From the NCBI RefSeq assembly GCF_028623165.1, contig NZ_CP117768.1, positions 2,604,001 through 2,668,000 on the forward strand: a DNA stretch of 64,000 nt, written 5' to 3'. Of the stretch, positions 17,401-27,821 are shown piece by piece. Position 1 is the first letter of the stretch. Every line of letters begins with the position of its first letter. Source of the stretch: Nostoc sp. UHCC 0926 (GTDB lineage Bacteria > Cyanobacteriota > Cyanobacteriia > Cyanobacteriales > Nostocaceae). The notes under the pieces were generated by a model. The model did not search any database. It was not told the origin of the DNA and saw nothing but the letters and a program-made list of their open reading frames with translations. The translations under genes and the position numbers were made by a program.

Positions 17401-18741
17401 ATGAAACACTTTCGTCAGTTTGAACCGTTTATTGCATTACCACACCTAATTAAGTGGTTGCCTATTTCTGTTGTGGTTGGCATTCTTGCTGGAACAGCTT
17501 CTGCGGCTCTTTTAGCATCATTAGAATGGGCAACTGATTGGCGAGAATCGCATCGCTGGATTATCGCTTTGCTGCCCCTTGGTGGCTTCTTGAGTGGTTG
17601 GATTTATCATCAATTTGGTCGGACTGTAGAAGCTGGAAATAATCTTTTACTTGAAGAAATCCATAACCCCAAAAATGTTATTCCCTTCCGTATGGCTCCT
17701 CTTGTTTTATTAGGAACAGACCTTACACATTTATTTGGAGGTTCAGCCGGTCGTGAAGGTACAGCATTGCAAATGGGTGCTTCTTTGGCAGATCAGTTAA
17801 CTAAAATATTACATTTTCAAGGAGCCAATCGGCGAATTTTATTAACGGCAGGTATCAGTGGGGGATTTGCTTCAGTTTTTGGTACTCCCTTAGCTGGAAC
17901 CGTATTTGGTCTAGAAGTTTTAGCGATTGGTAAAATTAATTACGACGCTCTTTTCCCTTCTTTAATTGCTGCGATCGTTGGGAATCAAGTAACCTTACTA
18001 TTGGGTTTGCATCATACCGCATACCGACACGCTCCCTCTATACCGACGCTCACAATTTGGGGGTTGATTGCTGCCATTATCGCAGGTGCAATCTTTGGAA
18101 TTGTAGCGAGATTCTTTGCTCAAGTAACTCACAAAATTGGTCACTTCTTTAAAGCAAAGATATCTTATCCTCCAATGCGTCCTTTAGTAGGCGGTGCGAT
18201 CATCGCAGCAATTGTTGGATTAAGTGGTACAACTAAATATATTGGACTTGGTATCCCTACTATCGTTGATTCTTTCTCCACTCAGCTACCTCCTTGGGAT
18301 TTTGCAGCAAAATTTGGTATGACTGCTCTAACTTTAGGAGCAGGTTTTAAGGGAGGAGAAGTGACACCTTTGTTTTTTATTGGTGCAACTTTAGGTAATG
18401 CTTTGTCGTTGCTTTTAGCATTACCTGCACCACTGTTAGCAGGAATGGGATTTGTGGGTGTGTTTGCAGGTGCAGCAAATACACCTATAGCATCCACCTT
18501 AATGGGAATTGAACTATTTGGTTTGGAATCGGGAGTATTTATTGCGATTGGCTGTGTAGTAAGCTATCTATTTTCAGGTCATTCTGGAATTTATACTTCA
18601 CAGCGTATCGGATTGAGTAAGTACTCTTCTGTATATCTGGAAGAAGGACTGACTTTGGCTACTTATGGGCGACCAAAAGTTGAGCCTAAAATTGATTTAC
18701 CTGATGATAGCGAAGAAGGCGGAAGTAATTCTCAGGAATAA
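17401..18741 (+). CDS. ClC-family transporter, likely fluoride/proton antiporter (CLC-F type)
   Basis: This 446-residue membrane protein has about ten hydrophobic helices and no CBS domains. ClC signature segments are GSAGREGTALQMG (114-126), GISGGFASVFGTPLAGTVFG (151-170) and GGEVTPLFFIGATLGN (318-333). The last has Thr where chloride-type ClCs carry a different filter sequence. The start follows AAGGAG by 9 bases. Control by a fluoride riboswitch just upstream makes fluoride export the likely role; the family assignment itself rests on motifs. It is clearly distinct from the ClC-CBS protein at 38089-39993. A hairpin terminator follows at 18771. Confidence 0.9.
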   Translation: MKHFRQFEPFIALPHLIKWLPISVVVGILAGTASAALLASLEWATDWRESHRWIIALLPLGGFLSGWIYHQFGRTVEAGNNLLLEEIHNPKNVIPFRMAPLVLLGTDLTHLFGGSAGREGTALQMGASLADQLTKILHFQGANRRILLTAGISGGFASVFGTPLAGTVFGLEVLAIGKINYDALFPSLIAAIVGNQVTLLLGLHHTAYRHAPSIPTLTIWGLIAAIIAGAIFGIVARFFAQVTHKIGHFFKAKISYPPMRPLVGGAIIAAIVGLSGTTKYIGLGIPTIVDSFSTQLPPWDFAAKFGMTALTLGAGFKGGEVTPLFFIGATLGNALSLLLALPAPLLAGMGFVGVFAGAANTPIASTLMGIELFGLESGVFIAIGCVVSYLFSGHSGIYTSQRIGLSKYSSVYLEEGLTLATYGRPKVEPKIDLPDDSEEGGSNSQE

Positions 18742-18770
18742 TTTATTGATGCCAATTAATGGATAGTTGG

Positions 18771-18810
18771 AAAAGTGCCAGATGAGATTAATTTCAATCG
18801 GCACTTTTAT
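18771..18810 (+). terminator. Intrinsic terminator after the ClC gene
   Basis: AAAAGTGCC (18771-18779) pairs with GGCACTTTT (18800-18808) across a 20-base loop, ending in a T-run. It lies 30 bases after the stop codon. Confidence 0.65.
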
Positions 18811-18875
18811 CAGTATCAGGCTTTAAGACCAAGGACTAAGATGCTATATTTAATCAAATGCGAGGAAGTTTGGGT

Positions 18876-18957
18876 ATGCAAAGTATCAAAATACATTCTT
18901 ATGTAGGTAAAGATGGAATGTGACATATAAATATCCCTGTATAAATGAAAGAAGTTG
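18876..18957 (+). pseudogene. Remnant of a small antitoxin-like gene
   Basis: ATG 18876 reads MQSIKIHSYVGKDGM, then TGA, and in the same frame HINIPV, TAA, MKEV. The pattern (SYVGKDG.L.INIPV.MKEV) is that of short cyanobacterial antitoxin-like proteins with a VGKDG motif, interrupted by two stops. No toxin gene follows. Confidence 0.45.
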
Positions 18958-19032
18958 CGGTGGATAATACAGCCCACCGTAACCTTTAGATTAATAGATT
19001 GAGTTTAACAAAAGCGGCTAAAAGCGATCGCC

Positions 19033-20268
19033 TTACACCTTAAACTTCTCACTAATCCGTTTCATCGCCTCTTCGACATTCTCCCGACTGTTAAACGCCG
19101 AAATGCGGAAGTAACCTTCACCCGCTGCACCAAAGCCAGAACCAGGTGTTCCGACAACGTTGACAGTTTGCAGCAGCTTATCAAAGAATTCCCAACTGGA
19201 TAAACCATTAGGCGTTTTCACCCAGACGTAAGGTGCATTCACACCACCATAAACTGATAATCCGGCGGCTGTGAGTTTCTCGCGGATAATTTTGGCGTTT
19301 TCTAGATAGAAACTAACCAATCCCTTGATTTGTGCTTGTCCTTCTTCAGAGTAAACCGCTTCGGCTCCCCGTTGGACGATGTAAGGAACGCCATTAAATT
19401 TGGTGGATTGGCGACGATTCCACAGTTTCCATAGTTCCACATCGGAACCATCGGCGGCTTTTCCTGTGAGTGTCTTTGGTACAACGGTTAAGGCGCAACG
19501 GGTTCCTGTAAAACCTGCATTCTTAGAAAAAGACCGAAACTCGATCGCAACTTCTCTTGCACCTTCAATTTCATAAATTGAGTGGGGAAGTGATGGATCG
19601 GTAATATAAGCTTCGTAGGCTGCATCAAAGAAAATAATCGAGTTATTAGCTTTGGCATAGTCTACCCATGCCTTTAAATATTCCTTGGTAGCAGTTGCGC
19701 CAGTGGGGTTATTGGGAAAGCAGAGATAAATTAAATCGACTTTTTTTGAGGGAATTTCGGCGGTGAAGTTGTTTTCAGCCGTAATCGGCAGATAAACTAA
19801 ACCCTCAAATTCGCCTTTGTCGTTGGCATCCCCAGTATTTCCCACCATAACGTTAGTGTCTACATATACGGGATAAACTGGGTCGGTAACGGCGATGATG
19901 TTGTCATGACCAAAGATTTCCAGAATATTGCCCGTGTCGCACTTGGAACCATCAGAGATAAAGATTTCTGAAGCATCAATTTCGGCTCCCCGCGCTTGGA
20001 AATCTTGAGTAGCTATTTTTTCCCGTAACCAAGCATAGCCTTGCTCTGGGCCATAGCCTTTGAAGGTATTGCGATCGCCCATTTCTTCCACAGCTTTAAT
20101 CATAGCTGTGCGGCAAGCCTCCGGCAGAGGTTCGGTAACATCACCAATGCCCAGCCGGATGACCTTAGCATCAGGATTCGCTTCAGCAAAGGCATTCACC
20201 CGCCGAGCAATTTCTGGAAACAGATAACCCGCTTTTAGCTTCAGGTAGTTGTCGTTAATAGTTGCCAT
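19033..20268 (-). CDS. dapL: LL-diaminopimelate aminotransferase
   Basis: This 411-residue PLP enzyme converts tetrahydrodipicolinate directly to LL-diaminopimelate in lysine and peptidoglycan synthesis, the route used by cyanobacteria and plants. The N-terminus [20 protein letters not shown] is diagnostic. Visible sites are [19 protein letters not shown], the PLP-lysine region [15 protein letters not shown] and the C-terminal arginine region [17 protein letters not shown]. Length equals that of the family. The gene is monocistronic. The NADH dehydrogenase upstream of it on the same strand ends 99 bases away, with a possible weak hairpin between. Confidence 0.97.
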   Translation of the reverse strand: MATINDNYLKLKAGYLFPEIARRVNAFAEANPDAKVIRLGIGDVTEPLPEACRTAMIKAVEEMGDRNTFKGYGPEQGYAWLREKIATQDFQARGAEIDASEIFISDGSKCDTGNILEIFGHDNIIAVTDPVYPVYVDTNVMVGNTGDANDKGEFEGLVYLPITAENNFTAEIPSKKVDLIYLCFPNNPTGATATKEYLKAWVDYAKANNSIIFFDAAYEAYITDPSLPHSIYEIEGAREVAIEFRSFSKNAGFTGTRCALTVVPKTLTGKAADGSDVELWKLWNRRQSTKFNGVPYIVQRGAEAVYSEEGQAQIKGLVSFYLENAKIIREKLTAAGLSVYGGVNAPYVWVKTPNGLSSWEFFDKLLQTVNVVGTPGSGFGAAGEGYFRISAFNSRENVEEAMKRISEKFKV

Positions 20269-20367
20269 ATGTAGATTATGAAAAACGCCCTCAAACAGCT
20301 TACTGCTAATTTATAAGGGCGGGGAGTGGGGAGTGGGGGGACAAGGGGAATAACCAATGCCCAATGA

Positions 20368-21729
20368 TCAAATATTTATCGGCTGTTTATCATTTTCTGA
20401 TGTGTAATAAATGTTGCGATCGCTAATTCCAAACTGCGTGATTGATTCTTGACCTGTAATCAATCTTGCTCCGCGATTACGGCTGAAATAGTTCCATGCC
20501 CACTGAATCATTACTACTAATTTGTTGTTAAATTCAATTAAGAAGTAGATGTGAATCAATAGCCAAAACAGCCATGCAACGAAACCTTTCAGCTTGATAA
20601 AGCCCAAATCGACCACAGCAGAATTGTGCCCAATGATCGCTAAACTACCGTAATCAACATAAGCAAAGGGTGGCAAATTGTTACCTACAAGCCGCTTTTT
20701 GACTAGTTCTGCTACATATTCACCTTGTTGCTTCGCTACAGGTGCAACACCAGGTAGCGGTTTACCATTTTGATGAGAAAAATTTGCTAAGTCGCCAATT
20801 ACAAAAATATTGGGATGTCCCTTAATACTCAAGTCAGGTTCGACAATAACGCGTCCAACGCGATCGCATTCGGCATCTGTGCGTTCTGCTAGCACTTTTC
20901 CCATTGCTGAAGCTTTCACACCTGCTGCCCATAATACCGTTTTTGAGGCAATCTCTTTAACTTCATCGCCTTGTTTGAGGGTAACAACATCATTTTCAAT
21001 ATTCGTTACCAGTGTTTTTGTCTGGACAATCACCCCCAACCGCGTCAGGGATGCTTCCGCTTCTTGTGATAACTCTGGTGCAAAGGGTGGCAGAATGCGA
21101 TCCAGCCCTTCTAATAGCAAAATCTTGGCTTCCGATGTGTCGATGCTGCGGAAATCTTCTGTGAGAGTTTGATTTGCCACTTCTGCGATCGCACCCGCTA
21201 ACTCTACACCAGTTGGGCCACCACCAACAATTACAAAGGTTAACCAAGCACGCCGTTTTTCTGGATCAATTTCTTTTTCTGCGGCTTCAAACGCCGTAAA
21301 AATCCGGCTACGCATTTCTATAGCATCTTCTACTGTTTTCAAGCCGGGCGCAAATTCTTCCCAGTTGTCTTTGCCAAAGTAGGAATGCTTCGCACCTGTG
21401 GCAACAATTAACGTATCGTAAGCTATTGCTTCGTCGCCCACAGTCACTTGTTTTGCTTCTGGATCAATATTATTCACCTCTCCCAGCAGCACTTTCGTAT
21501 TCTTGCTTTTGCTGAGTACAGAACGCAACGGTGAAGAAATATCGGCAGGAGACAAAGCACCCGTAGCAACTTGGTATAAAAGGGGTTGAAATAGATGAAA
21601 GTTACGTTTATCAATCAGAGTAACGTTTACTGCGGCCTTGGCGAGTGTTTTAGCCGCATAAAGTCCACCAAAACCACCGCCAACAATAACTACTTGATGA
21701 GGTGGATTATTGTCAAGTGAGTTTACCAT
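20368..21729 (-). CDS. Type II NAD(P)H dehydrogenase (FAD-dependent)
   Basis: This 453-residue two-dinucleotide-binding-domain flavoprotein starts with the FAD motif VVIVGGGFGGLYAAKTL and has a second GxGxxG for NAD(P)H (FVIVGGGPTGVELAGAIAE). VFVIGDLANF is the FAD-ribityl site and VAPVAKQQGEY the quinone-side signature of NDH-2. A hydrophobic C-terminal stretch (GFVAWLFWLLIHIYFLIEF) anchors it to the membrane. It passes electrons from NAD(P)H to quinone without pumping protons. It resembles the cyanobacterial NdbA/NdbB proteins; I cannot say which. Confidence 0.92.
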   Translation of the reverse strand: MVNSLDNNPPHQVVIVGGGFGGLYAAKTLAKAAVNVTLIDKRNFHLFQPLLYQVATGALSPADISSPLRSVLSKSKNTKVLLGEVNNIDPEAKQVTVGDEAIAYDTLIVATGAKHSYFGKDNWEEFAPGLKTVEDAIEMRSRIFTAFEAAEKEIDPEKRRAWLTFVIVGGGPTGVELAGAIAEVANQTLTEDFRSIDTSEAKILLLEGLDRILPPFAPELSQEAEASLTRLGVIVQTKTLVTNIENDVVTLKQGDEVKEIASKTVLWAAGVKASAMGKVLAERTDAECDRVGRVIVEPDLSIKGHPNIFVIGDLANFSHQNGKPLPGVAPVAKQQGEYVAELVKKRLVGNNLPPFAYVDYGSLAIIGHNSAVVDLGFIKLKGFVAWLFWLLIHIYFLIEFNNKLVVMIQWAWNYFSRNRGARLITGQESITQFGISDRNIYYTSENDKQPINI

Positions 21730-21963
21730 AAGAAATATTATCCTGTATTCTGACTATTGTAACTATTCTTAACAAATTTGTATCAAACTTGTCATCATAC
21801 ATTTTGTATTGTTTTTTACATTTGATTGAAGATTAAAGTAATCAAAACGACAGGATAAACAGAACTTTTCAAGATGGAGACTCAGACAATAAGATTTGGC
21901 AATATTTGAATTAATTTTTACTTATGTAAATTTATCAAAGGTAGATGTATGATTTATGCAAGC

Positions 21964-22890
21964 TCACTCAGAACTAGTTGATTCTGGTGTTTGTGTTAAA
22001 CGTGGTGAATGAGTTCGCCGCCAACGGGTAAAGCCATAGATAAGAGCAACAAAAATTAACAAATAGGGACTGTAAACAATTAACCAAATACTCAGCTTGA
22101 GTAAGCCAACGGAAAATGCACTCAAAGAGTGGGTGGAGTTGTTCCAAGTTTCCTGAACTTGCAAACCAAAGGCAGGTTGGGGACTGGTGCTAGAAACTGC
22201 TGCTTCTAGGTTCAGGGTAATAGTGGAATAAGCAACTTGATTTTGTAGACTTTTGAGTTGGGCATCAATTTGTTCTATTGTTTGTCGGACATTACTCAAT
22301 TCTTGGGCAACACTAAGCACATCTCTAACAGAACCTGCCCGATCCATAATTTTTTGCAAATTGGCTTCAGTTTTCTGCAAATTGGTTAATCTAGCTTGAA
22401 AATCCACCAGGCGATCGCCCACATCTTCCGCAGTGATATTGCGACTCTCAACAGTGCCCAATTTAGCTAGTTGTTCTAAGGTAGATTCCAGCAGATTCTC
22501 TGGTATTCGCAATTGTATGGTTGCTGTGTAGCGCGGGTTGTCGTTATTGGGTTGTTGTTGTTTCAACCCGATCAAATCGCCTTGCTGTTTATTGATAATT
22601 TGCGAAACGGCATCAATAGTCTGATCTACAGAACTGACAGTCAAAGACATTGCTGCCTTTTTAATCAGTTGGGGACGAGAACGGGCTATTGGTGCAGCTT
22701 CCGCTTTTTGGGAAATACTGCTTTCATTAGCAGGTGCAGTTGCTTGATTTGCCCTGCCATCGGCTGCAATTGGAGGTAAAGCCTGATTTGGTGACTGATG
22801 GGAAGAGGCACAACTGGTGAAAATCACCCCTCCTAATAACACACTCACAAATAAAGCAGATGTGCGCGGTAATTTAGTCGAAGCGTACAT
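21964..22890 (-). CDS. DUF4349 domain lipoprotein
   Basis: This 308-residue protein has a lipoprotein signal (LLGGVIFTSCASS, Cys at about 27). The DUF4349 body follows: KKAAMSLTVSSVDQTIDAV, then ATIQLRIPENLLESTLEQL, VESRNITAEDVGDRLVDFQA and a coiled coil. One C-terminal membrane helix (WLIVYSPYLLIFVALIYG) is followed by a basic tail. Such proteins are envelope-anchored and of unknown function. It is divergent from ilvC. Confidence 0.88.
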   Translation of the reverse strand: MYASTKLPRTSALFVSVLLGGVIFTSCASSHQSPNQALPPIAADGRANQATAPANESSISQKAEAAPIARSRPQLIKKAAMSLTVSSVDQTIDAVSQIINKQQGDLIGLKQQQPNNDNPRYTATIQLRIPENLLESTLEQLAKLGTVESRNITAEDVGDRLVDFQARLTNLQKTEANLQKIMDRAGSVRDVLSVAQELSNVRQTIEQIDAQLKSLQNQVAYSTITLNLEAAVSSTSPQPAFGLQVQETWNNSTHSLSAFSVGLLKLSIWLIVYSPYLLIFVALIYGFTRWRRTHSPRLTQTPESTSSE

Positions 22891-23105
22891 AATCTACCCC
22901 CAGATGGATGAAGTTAACCCCAGTATTGCTCACGTAAAACTCAAAGCCTGTATTGTTGCGATTTATGTAACAGAGATCAAGAATACTGAGTTTGGTAAAG
23001 TAAATCCCCATCCGTAACGTAATTACGAATTACGAATTGTTAATGGTTCATAGTTCATCTGTAGTACTCAATTTGGGGTACAATCAAAAGCCTGCAAATT
23101 AATGA

Positions 23106-24128
<1,023 letters not shown>

Positions 24129-24271
24129 GCAAAAGAAAGACAATTATCCAAACCCCTCTCCCCGAAAGGTGGAAAGGCTTTAAATTTCCCCTTCCCGCGT
24201 CAGGAAGGGAGTCAGGGGGTTAGGTCTTTGATGACTTTGATGTTTCGCATAATACTTTTCAAACATCCTCT

Positions 24272-24299
24272 TACAGCTATTTTTAGATAAATAGCTGTA
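24272..24299. repeat. 28-base palindrome related to the TA-flanked miniature element arm
   Basis: TACAGCTATTTTTAGATAAATAGCTGTA begins and ends like the CAGCTATTTTCAGGTAAATAG arm of the miniature elements. It looks like two left arms joined, possibly a deletion product. The spacer before it (24150-24235) carries a common CCTTCCC-type repeat. Confidence 0.5.
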
Positions 24300-24367
24300 A
24301 CTTATACTAATTAGCTGTAAGGTTGCATAGAACAAGAGGGTTAAAGCCCTATTACAAGGACACAGGG

Positions 24368-25207
24368 ATGAAAAAAATTTTTAATTTCTGTTTTGAAGTT
24401 GAATTTTATCTAAAAATCGCGATTTCTTGCACAATTGTTCAGCAAATATTTTATTGGCTATTACACAATATAGAACTCAACTTTATAAATCAGGTTTTGT
24501 TATACTGGCTTGTTGGTTCTATCTCATTTTATAGCATTGGTCTTTTAATCGAAAAGGTAATTAAAAACAATGATAATTTGAGAGAGAAACTAACTGTCAG
24601 AGTTAAGAAAGTCAAAAAACAACCATTTCCTTCCTTTACTGCTAAAGGCATTATTACTGGAGAAGTAAAAAGTTTCATAGCAGCTTTAATCATCCTCTAT
24701 TTAGCGCCAGAGGTAAATAGAGGAAATAGTTTACTCTTAAACTTTGGATGGTTTTTGATGAGAATAATTGCTGCTGATTTCTGTTTTTACGTTTCCCATT
24801 CGCTACTTCACAGAAAATTCTTGCAGAAAATACATCTGAAACATCATCAGTTTGCCGACTCATCAAGTTTTGTTGCTGGACATAAGAGTTTAACTGAATA
24901 TATTATTATTACTATTACAGACCTTTTGCCTATTTTTATATTTGGGTATGATATAACCCAGTTATGTGCTTGGACTATTATAGGCAATGCTTACAACCTA
25001 GAAGGTCATAGTTCCTTATCAATATTTTTTGTCCCATCAGATTTTCACGATCTTCACCACAGTTGTTTCAAGGGAAACTATGGGATTCAAGGATTTTGGG
25101 ATAGGTTATTCAATACACTAAATCTTCCTACAAAGAAGCCAGGAATTATGTTTCCTGTAGCTTCTTTGGAGTATATCACTATGAAGTCGTCTAGTAATTT
25201 GGATTAA
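24368..25207 (+). CDS. Sterol desaturase / fatty acid hydroxylase family protein
   Basis: This 279-residue membrane di-iron protein starts at ATG 24368 (MKKIFNFCFE), preceded by AAGGACACAGGG. Histidine boxes are HSLLHR, HLKHHQ and DFHDLHH near the C-terminus, the order expected of the fatty acid hydroxylase superfamily. At least four hydrophobic segments occur, including a pair at 15-75. The substrate (sterol, carotenoid or acyl chain) cannot be read from sequence. The gene stands alone; its AT-rich composition differs somewhat from ilvC next door. Confidence 0.85.
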   Translation: MKKIFNFCFEVEFYLKIAISCTIVQQIFYWLLHNIELNFINQVLLYWLVGSISFYSIGLLIEKVIKNNDNLREKLTVRVKKVKKQPFPSFTAKGIITGEVKSFIAALIILYLAPEVNRGNSLLLNFGWFLMRIIAADFCFYVSHSLLHRKFLQKIHLKHHQFADSSSFVAGHKSLTEYIIITITDLLPIFIFGYDITQLCAWTIIGNAYNLEGHSSLSIFFVPSDFHDLHHSCFKGNYGIQGFWDRLFNTLNLPTKKPGIMFPVASLEYITMKSSSNLD

Positions 25208-25283
25208 GTAGCTTAGAATCTGACACTTCTTAATTAGGCAAGATTGTCAAATTAATTCAGACTTCTGAATTATGTTTTATAAA

Positions 25284-25784
25284 TTACCACCCCATTGTTC
25301 CGGGACTACCTTTAAATGGCCCGACAATATCAGCAGTAATCCATCCCCCGTAAAAATCACCAGGTTGAAACATAACTAACTCATCATTTACATAGCAAGC
25401 ATCCATTAAACTAGGGTAAAAAGCATAGTATTCTTGAATCGTTACAAAATCAGGTGTGGGTTCCAAATATCGCCAAGCAGCGTTATTTATATACTTATCA
25501 CCGATGCTTATATCATAATATTGACACTTACCTTTCCATTCACATCAGGTTTTTTTAGGTGTTTCTATCAGATATTCTAGTTTAATGTCTTCAGAAGGAA
25601 TGTAATAAGAAGCAGGATGGCTAGTTTCTAATACTCTTTTAGCTTTACTTGTTTCTGCTAAAACAATACTATTAACAATTATCCGAATTGATTTGTTGCT
25701 ATCTTCTAAACGAGCCGGACGGGGATAATCCCAAACTGATTCTTGACCAGGTTGTGGTAGGATATAATTTTGTTTCATTCTCAA
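25284..25784 (-). pseudogene. DUF427 domain protein interrupted by an in-frame TGA
   Basis: One continuous frame of 166 codons reads as a DUF427 protein: SVWDYPRPARLED, ETSHPASYYIPSEDIKLEYL, then CQYYDI, NNAAWRYLEPTPDF and EYYAFYPSLMDACYVN. A single TGA at 25545-25547 splits it after ETPKKT, where the family usually has Trp (TGG). The start overlaps the end of the upstream sulfoxide synthase gene (ATGA), so the two were translationally coupled. It is either a recent nonsense mutation or a base error. Confidence 0.8.
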
Positions 25785-27142
25785 TAATCTCCTTTTAAAT
25801 CTTGAGCAATTCTAAAACCAGCGTGTTGATAAAAGTAGGGACGAAACCAGTTGCGATAGGTTGGTAATGCCATTGCACCATTAGTAGCCCAAGAACCGCC
25901 GAGCATCATCTGATGTTTGCCATCAAAAAAGGGTGCTGCTTGATCTTCGTAAAGCGGATGAGGTTCAAATCCTGGTAGGGCGTTGAAAGTGTCCCCCAGC
26001 CATTCCCAGACATTTCCTCTGAGATCATAAAGCCCACAAGCGCTATTAGCTGGTTTGAACATTCCCACTGGGCTGGGGGAAATGAATTGTAAGTTGAGAT
26101 TAGAGTTAGTTGATAAGTGGTTATCCTTACAGGTAAGTAAAGCTTGATTCCATTCGGCTTCACTCATCAAGCGGATTTCTGAGCCTTGATAACGACAAAA
26201 TGCGATCGCTTCGTAGTAATTGACTTCCACAGGCCAGTCTAGGGGTAAGTCTATTTCGTCGAATGTGGCTCGATAGCGGTAGCCATCCTGCAAGGGTATC
26301 CAGAATTTGGGATGTTGGACATTGTAGAGTTGCTTCCAATCCCAAGATTCAGCATTCCAGTAGTCTGGATTGTTGTAACCACCAGCTTGAACAAATTTCA
26401 GATATTCTCCGTTAGTGATTAGATATTGACTAGCTAAAAACGGTTTTACTTCAACAGTGCGATCGCCATATTCGCTATCCCAACCGAATGTAAGATCATC
26501 CTTGGGTTTTCCTAGTTTCACCACACCACCCGGAACCCGGCGCATTTCATTGTTGGGAATATTCCCCTTGCTAGGTGCATAATTCCAGCCTTGGGGACGT
26601 TTTAGGCAATTAGTAGGCAATTGACGCACCAGCATCGAAAAGGTTTCAAAGTGAATGCGACTATGTTCTATTCCCATCAGCAAAGCCCAGAAGGGATGCT
26701 GTTGATGAATCGGGAGATCCAGAGAAGTATTTTGAATCACCTTTGTAATAGCTTCTCGTGCCTTGTCCCGATATTGCCAAACTTTTTCTACATCAGGCCA
26801 GCTAACTCCTTTCATCGCTGCGTCGAGTTCTATCGGTGTTTCTGGATTAACTCCGATTTCAAATAGGGTTTCGTATTGGGAATTAATTCGAGCTTTGATT
26901 AAACCAACTCTAATTAACTTGTTGATGAAAAAAACAGCTGAGTGACCAAGATAAAAAATTAGACGGTTTCTTAAAGGATCAGGGTTAAAATAAAAAGTTT
27001 CTTCCCTGACCAAACTTTTCATGAGTGTTTCTTCAAGCTCCCAAGAATTTTGAAAGTAGTTGAGCAGGCTTTGTGAACTGCAATCATTCAGTGTGGGGAC
27101 TTGAGTCGATGTCAGTTTATTTATCGTTGAAACTAAAGGCAT
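25781..27142 (-). CDS. OvoA/EgtB-like non-heme iron sulfoxide synthase
   Basis: This 453-residue protein has an N-terminal DinB-like half (SWELEETLMKSLVREETFYF, PDPLRNRLIFYLGHSAVFF, and HSRIHFET with the likely iron histidines). The C-terminal half is SUMF1/formylglycine-type (VPGGVVKLG, LMSEAEWNQAL, GLYDLRGNVWEWLGDTF, MLGGSWATNG, RNWFRPYFYQHAGFRIA). The wording of the N-terminal part is that of 5-histidylcysteine sulfoxide synthase, the first ovothiol enzyme. The methyltransferase domain found at the C-terminus of full OvoA is absent. The gene is coupled to the DUF427 pseudogene. Confidence 0.85.
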   Translation of the reverse strand: MPLVSTINKLTSTQVPTLNDCSSQSLLNYFQNSWELEETLMKSLVREETFYFNPDPLRNRLIFYLGHSAVFFINKLIRVGLIKARINSQYETLFEIGVNPETPIELDAAMKGVSWPDVEKVWQYRDKAREAITKVIQNTSLDLPIHQQHPFWALLMGIEHSRIHFETFSMLVRQLPTNCLKRPQGWNYAPSKGNIPNNEMRRVPGGVVKLGKPKDDLTFGWDSEYGDRTVEVKPFLASQYLITNGEYLKFVQAGGYNNPDYWNAESWDWKQLYNVQHPKFWIPLQDGYRYRATFDEIDLPLDWPVEVNYYEAIAFCRYQGSEIRLMSEAEWNQALLTCKDNHLSTNSNLNLQFISPSPVGMFKPANSACGLYDLRGNVWEWLGDTFNALPGFEPHPLYEDQAAPFFDGKHQMMLGGSWATNGAMALPTYRNWFRPYFYQHAGFRIAQDLKGDY

Positions 27143-27384
27143 GATATTTTTGACAGGAGATTAACTGCACAAGTTACATAAACTACAACTTGTTACAAGA
27201 ATAAGTGTTGTTTATCACATTTTTTCTTGTGTCGTCATGATCAGCCAATTTGCTCAATTTGTAAATAGACAAAGAATGTATTTTAAAATACTTAAACTAC
27301 GGGTTGCCAGAATAATATCAATAATGAATTAGCGTTCAATTACTTATCTTAACTGAGTTTCAGATGATTTTTCTGGAGTGCAAA

Positions 27385-27560
27385 CATAGCACTTCTCGTT
27401 TGTATGCAATACACTCTGACCTTTCTCCTAAAAGGAGAGAGTTTCTGGGTTCCTCGTTCCCAGCCAGAGGCTGGGAATGCCTATTGTGAGGCTTTGCCTC
27501 CTAAATTTGCGGCAGAGCCGCTTTTAATGCATTTCTAGCCTCTGGCTAGAAACGAGAATT
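27385..27560. repeat. Dispersed repeats in spacer
   Basis: 27388-27440 (CACTTCTCGTTTGTATGCAA, then CCTAAAAGGAG) resembles 55972-56020. 27446-27560 is an inverted-repeat region (CTCGTTCCCAGCCAGAGGCT paired with AGCCTCTGGCTAGAAACGAG). The remaining spacer from 27143 to 27384 is AT-rich without a gene. Confidence 0.55.
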
Positions 27561-27635
27561 TTCTGTAGCTACTTTTGGCATCGCTGATTGGTATGCAAAC
27601 GATGTCAAATATGTTGTAATTGAGATTCAATAATC

Positions 27636-27769
27636 TAGGACTTACGCACACTCTACGATTCTTCTCTTCGAGACGCTCCGCGAAGGCGTCCTTGGCGTCT
27701 TCTCTGCGAGACGCTGCGCGATGGCGGTTCGATAAATTAAACTTTTTGGCGATTTTTGCGTAAGTCCTA
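27636..27769. mobile_element. Miniature inverted-repeat element of a second family
   Basis: The element is 134 bases with terminal inverted repeats TAGGACTTACGCA / TGCGTAAGTCCTA and TAATC directly repeated on both sides (27631-27635 and 27770-27774). The interior holds GAGACGCTCCGCGAAGGCG-type modules and no gene. Confidence 0.7.
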
Positions 27770-27821
27770 TAATCATCAGATCAACAATATTCACGATAGG
27801 CAGAGAAAATGGAGACTGGTG

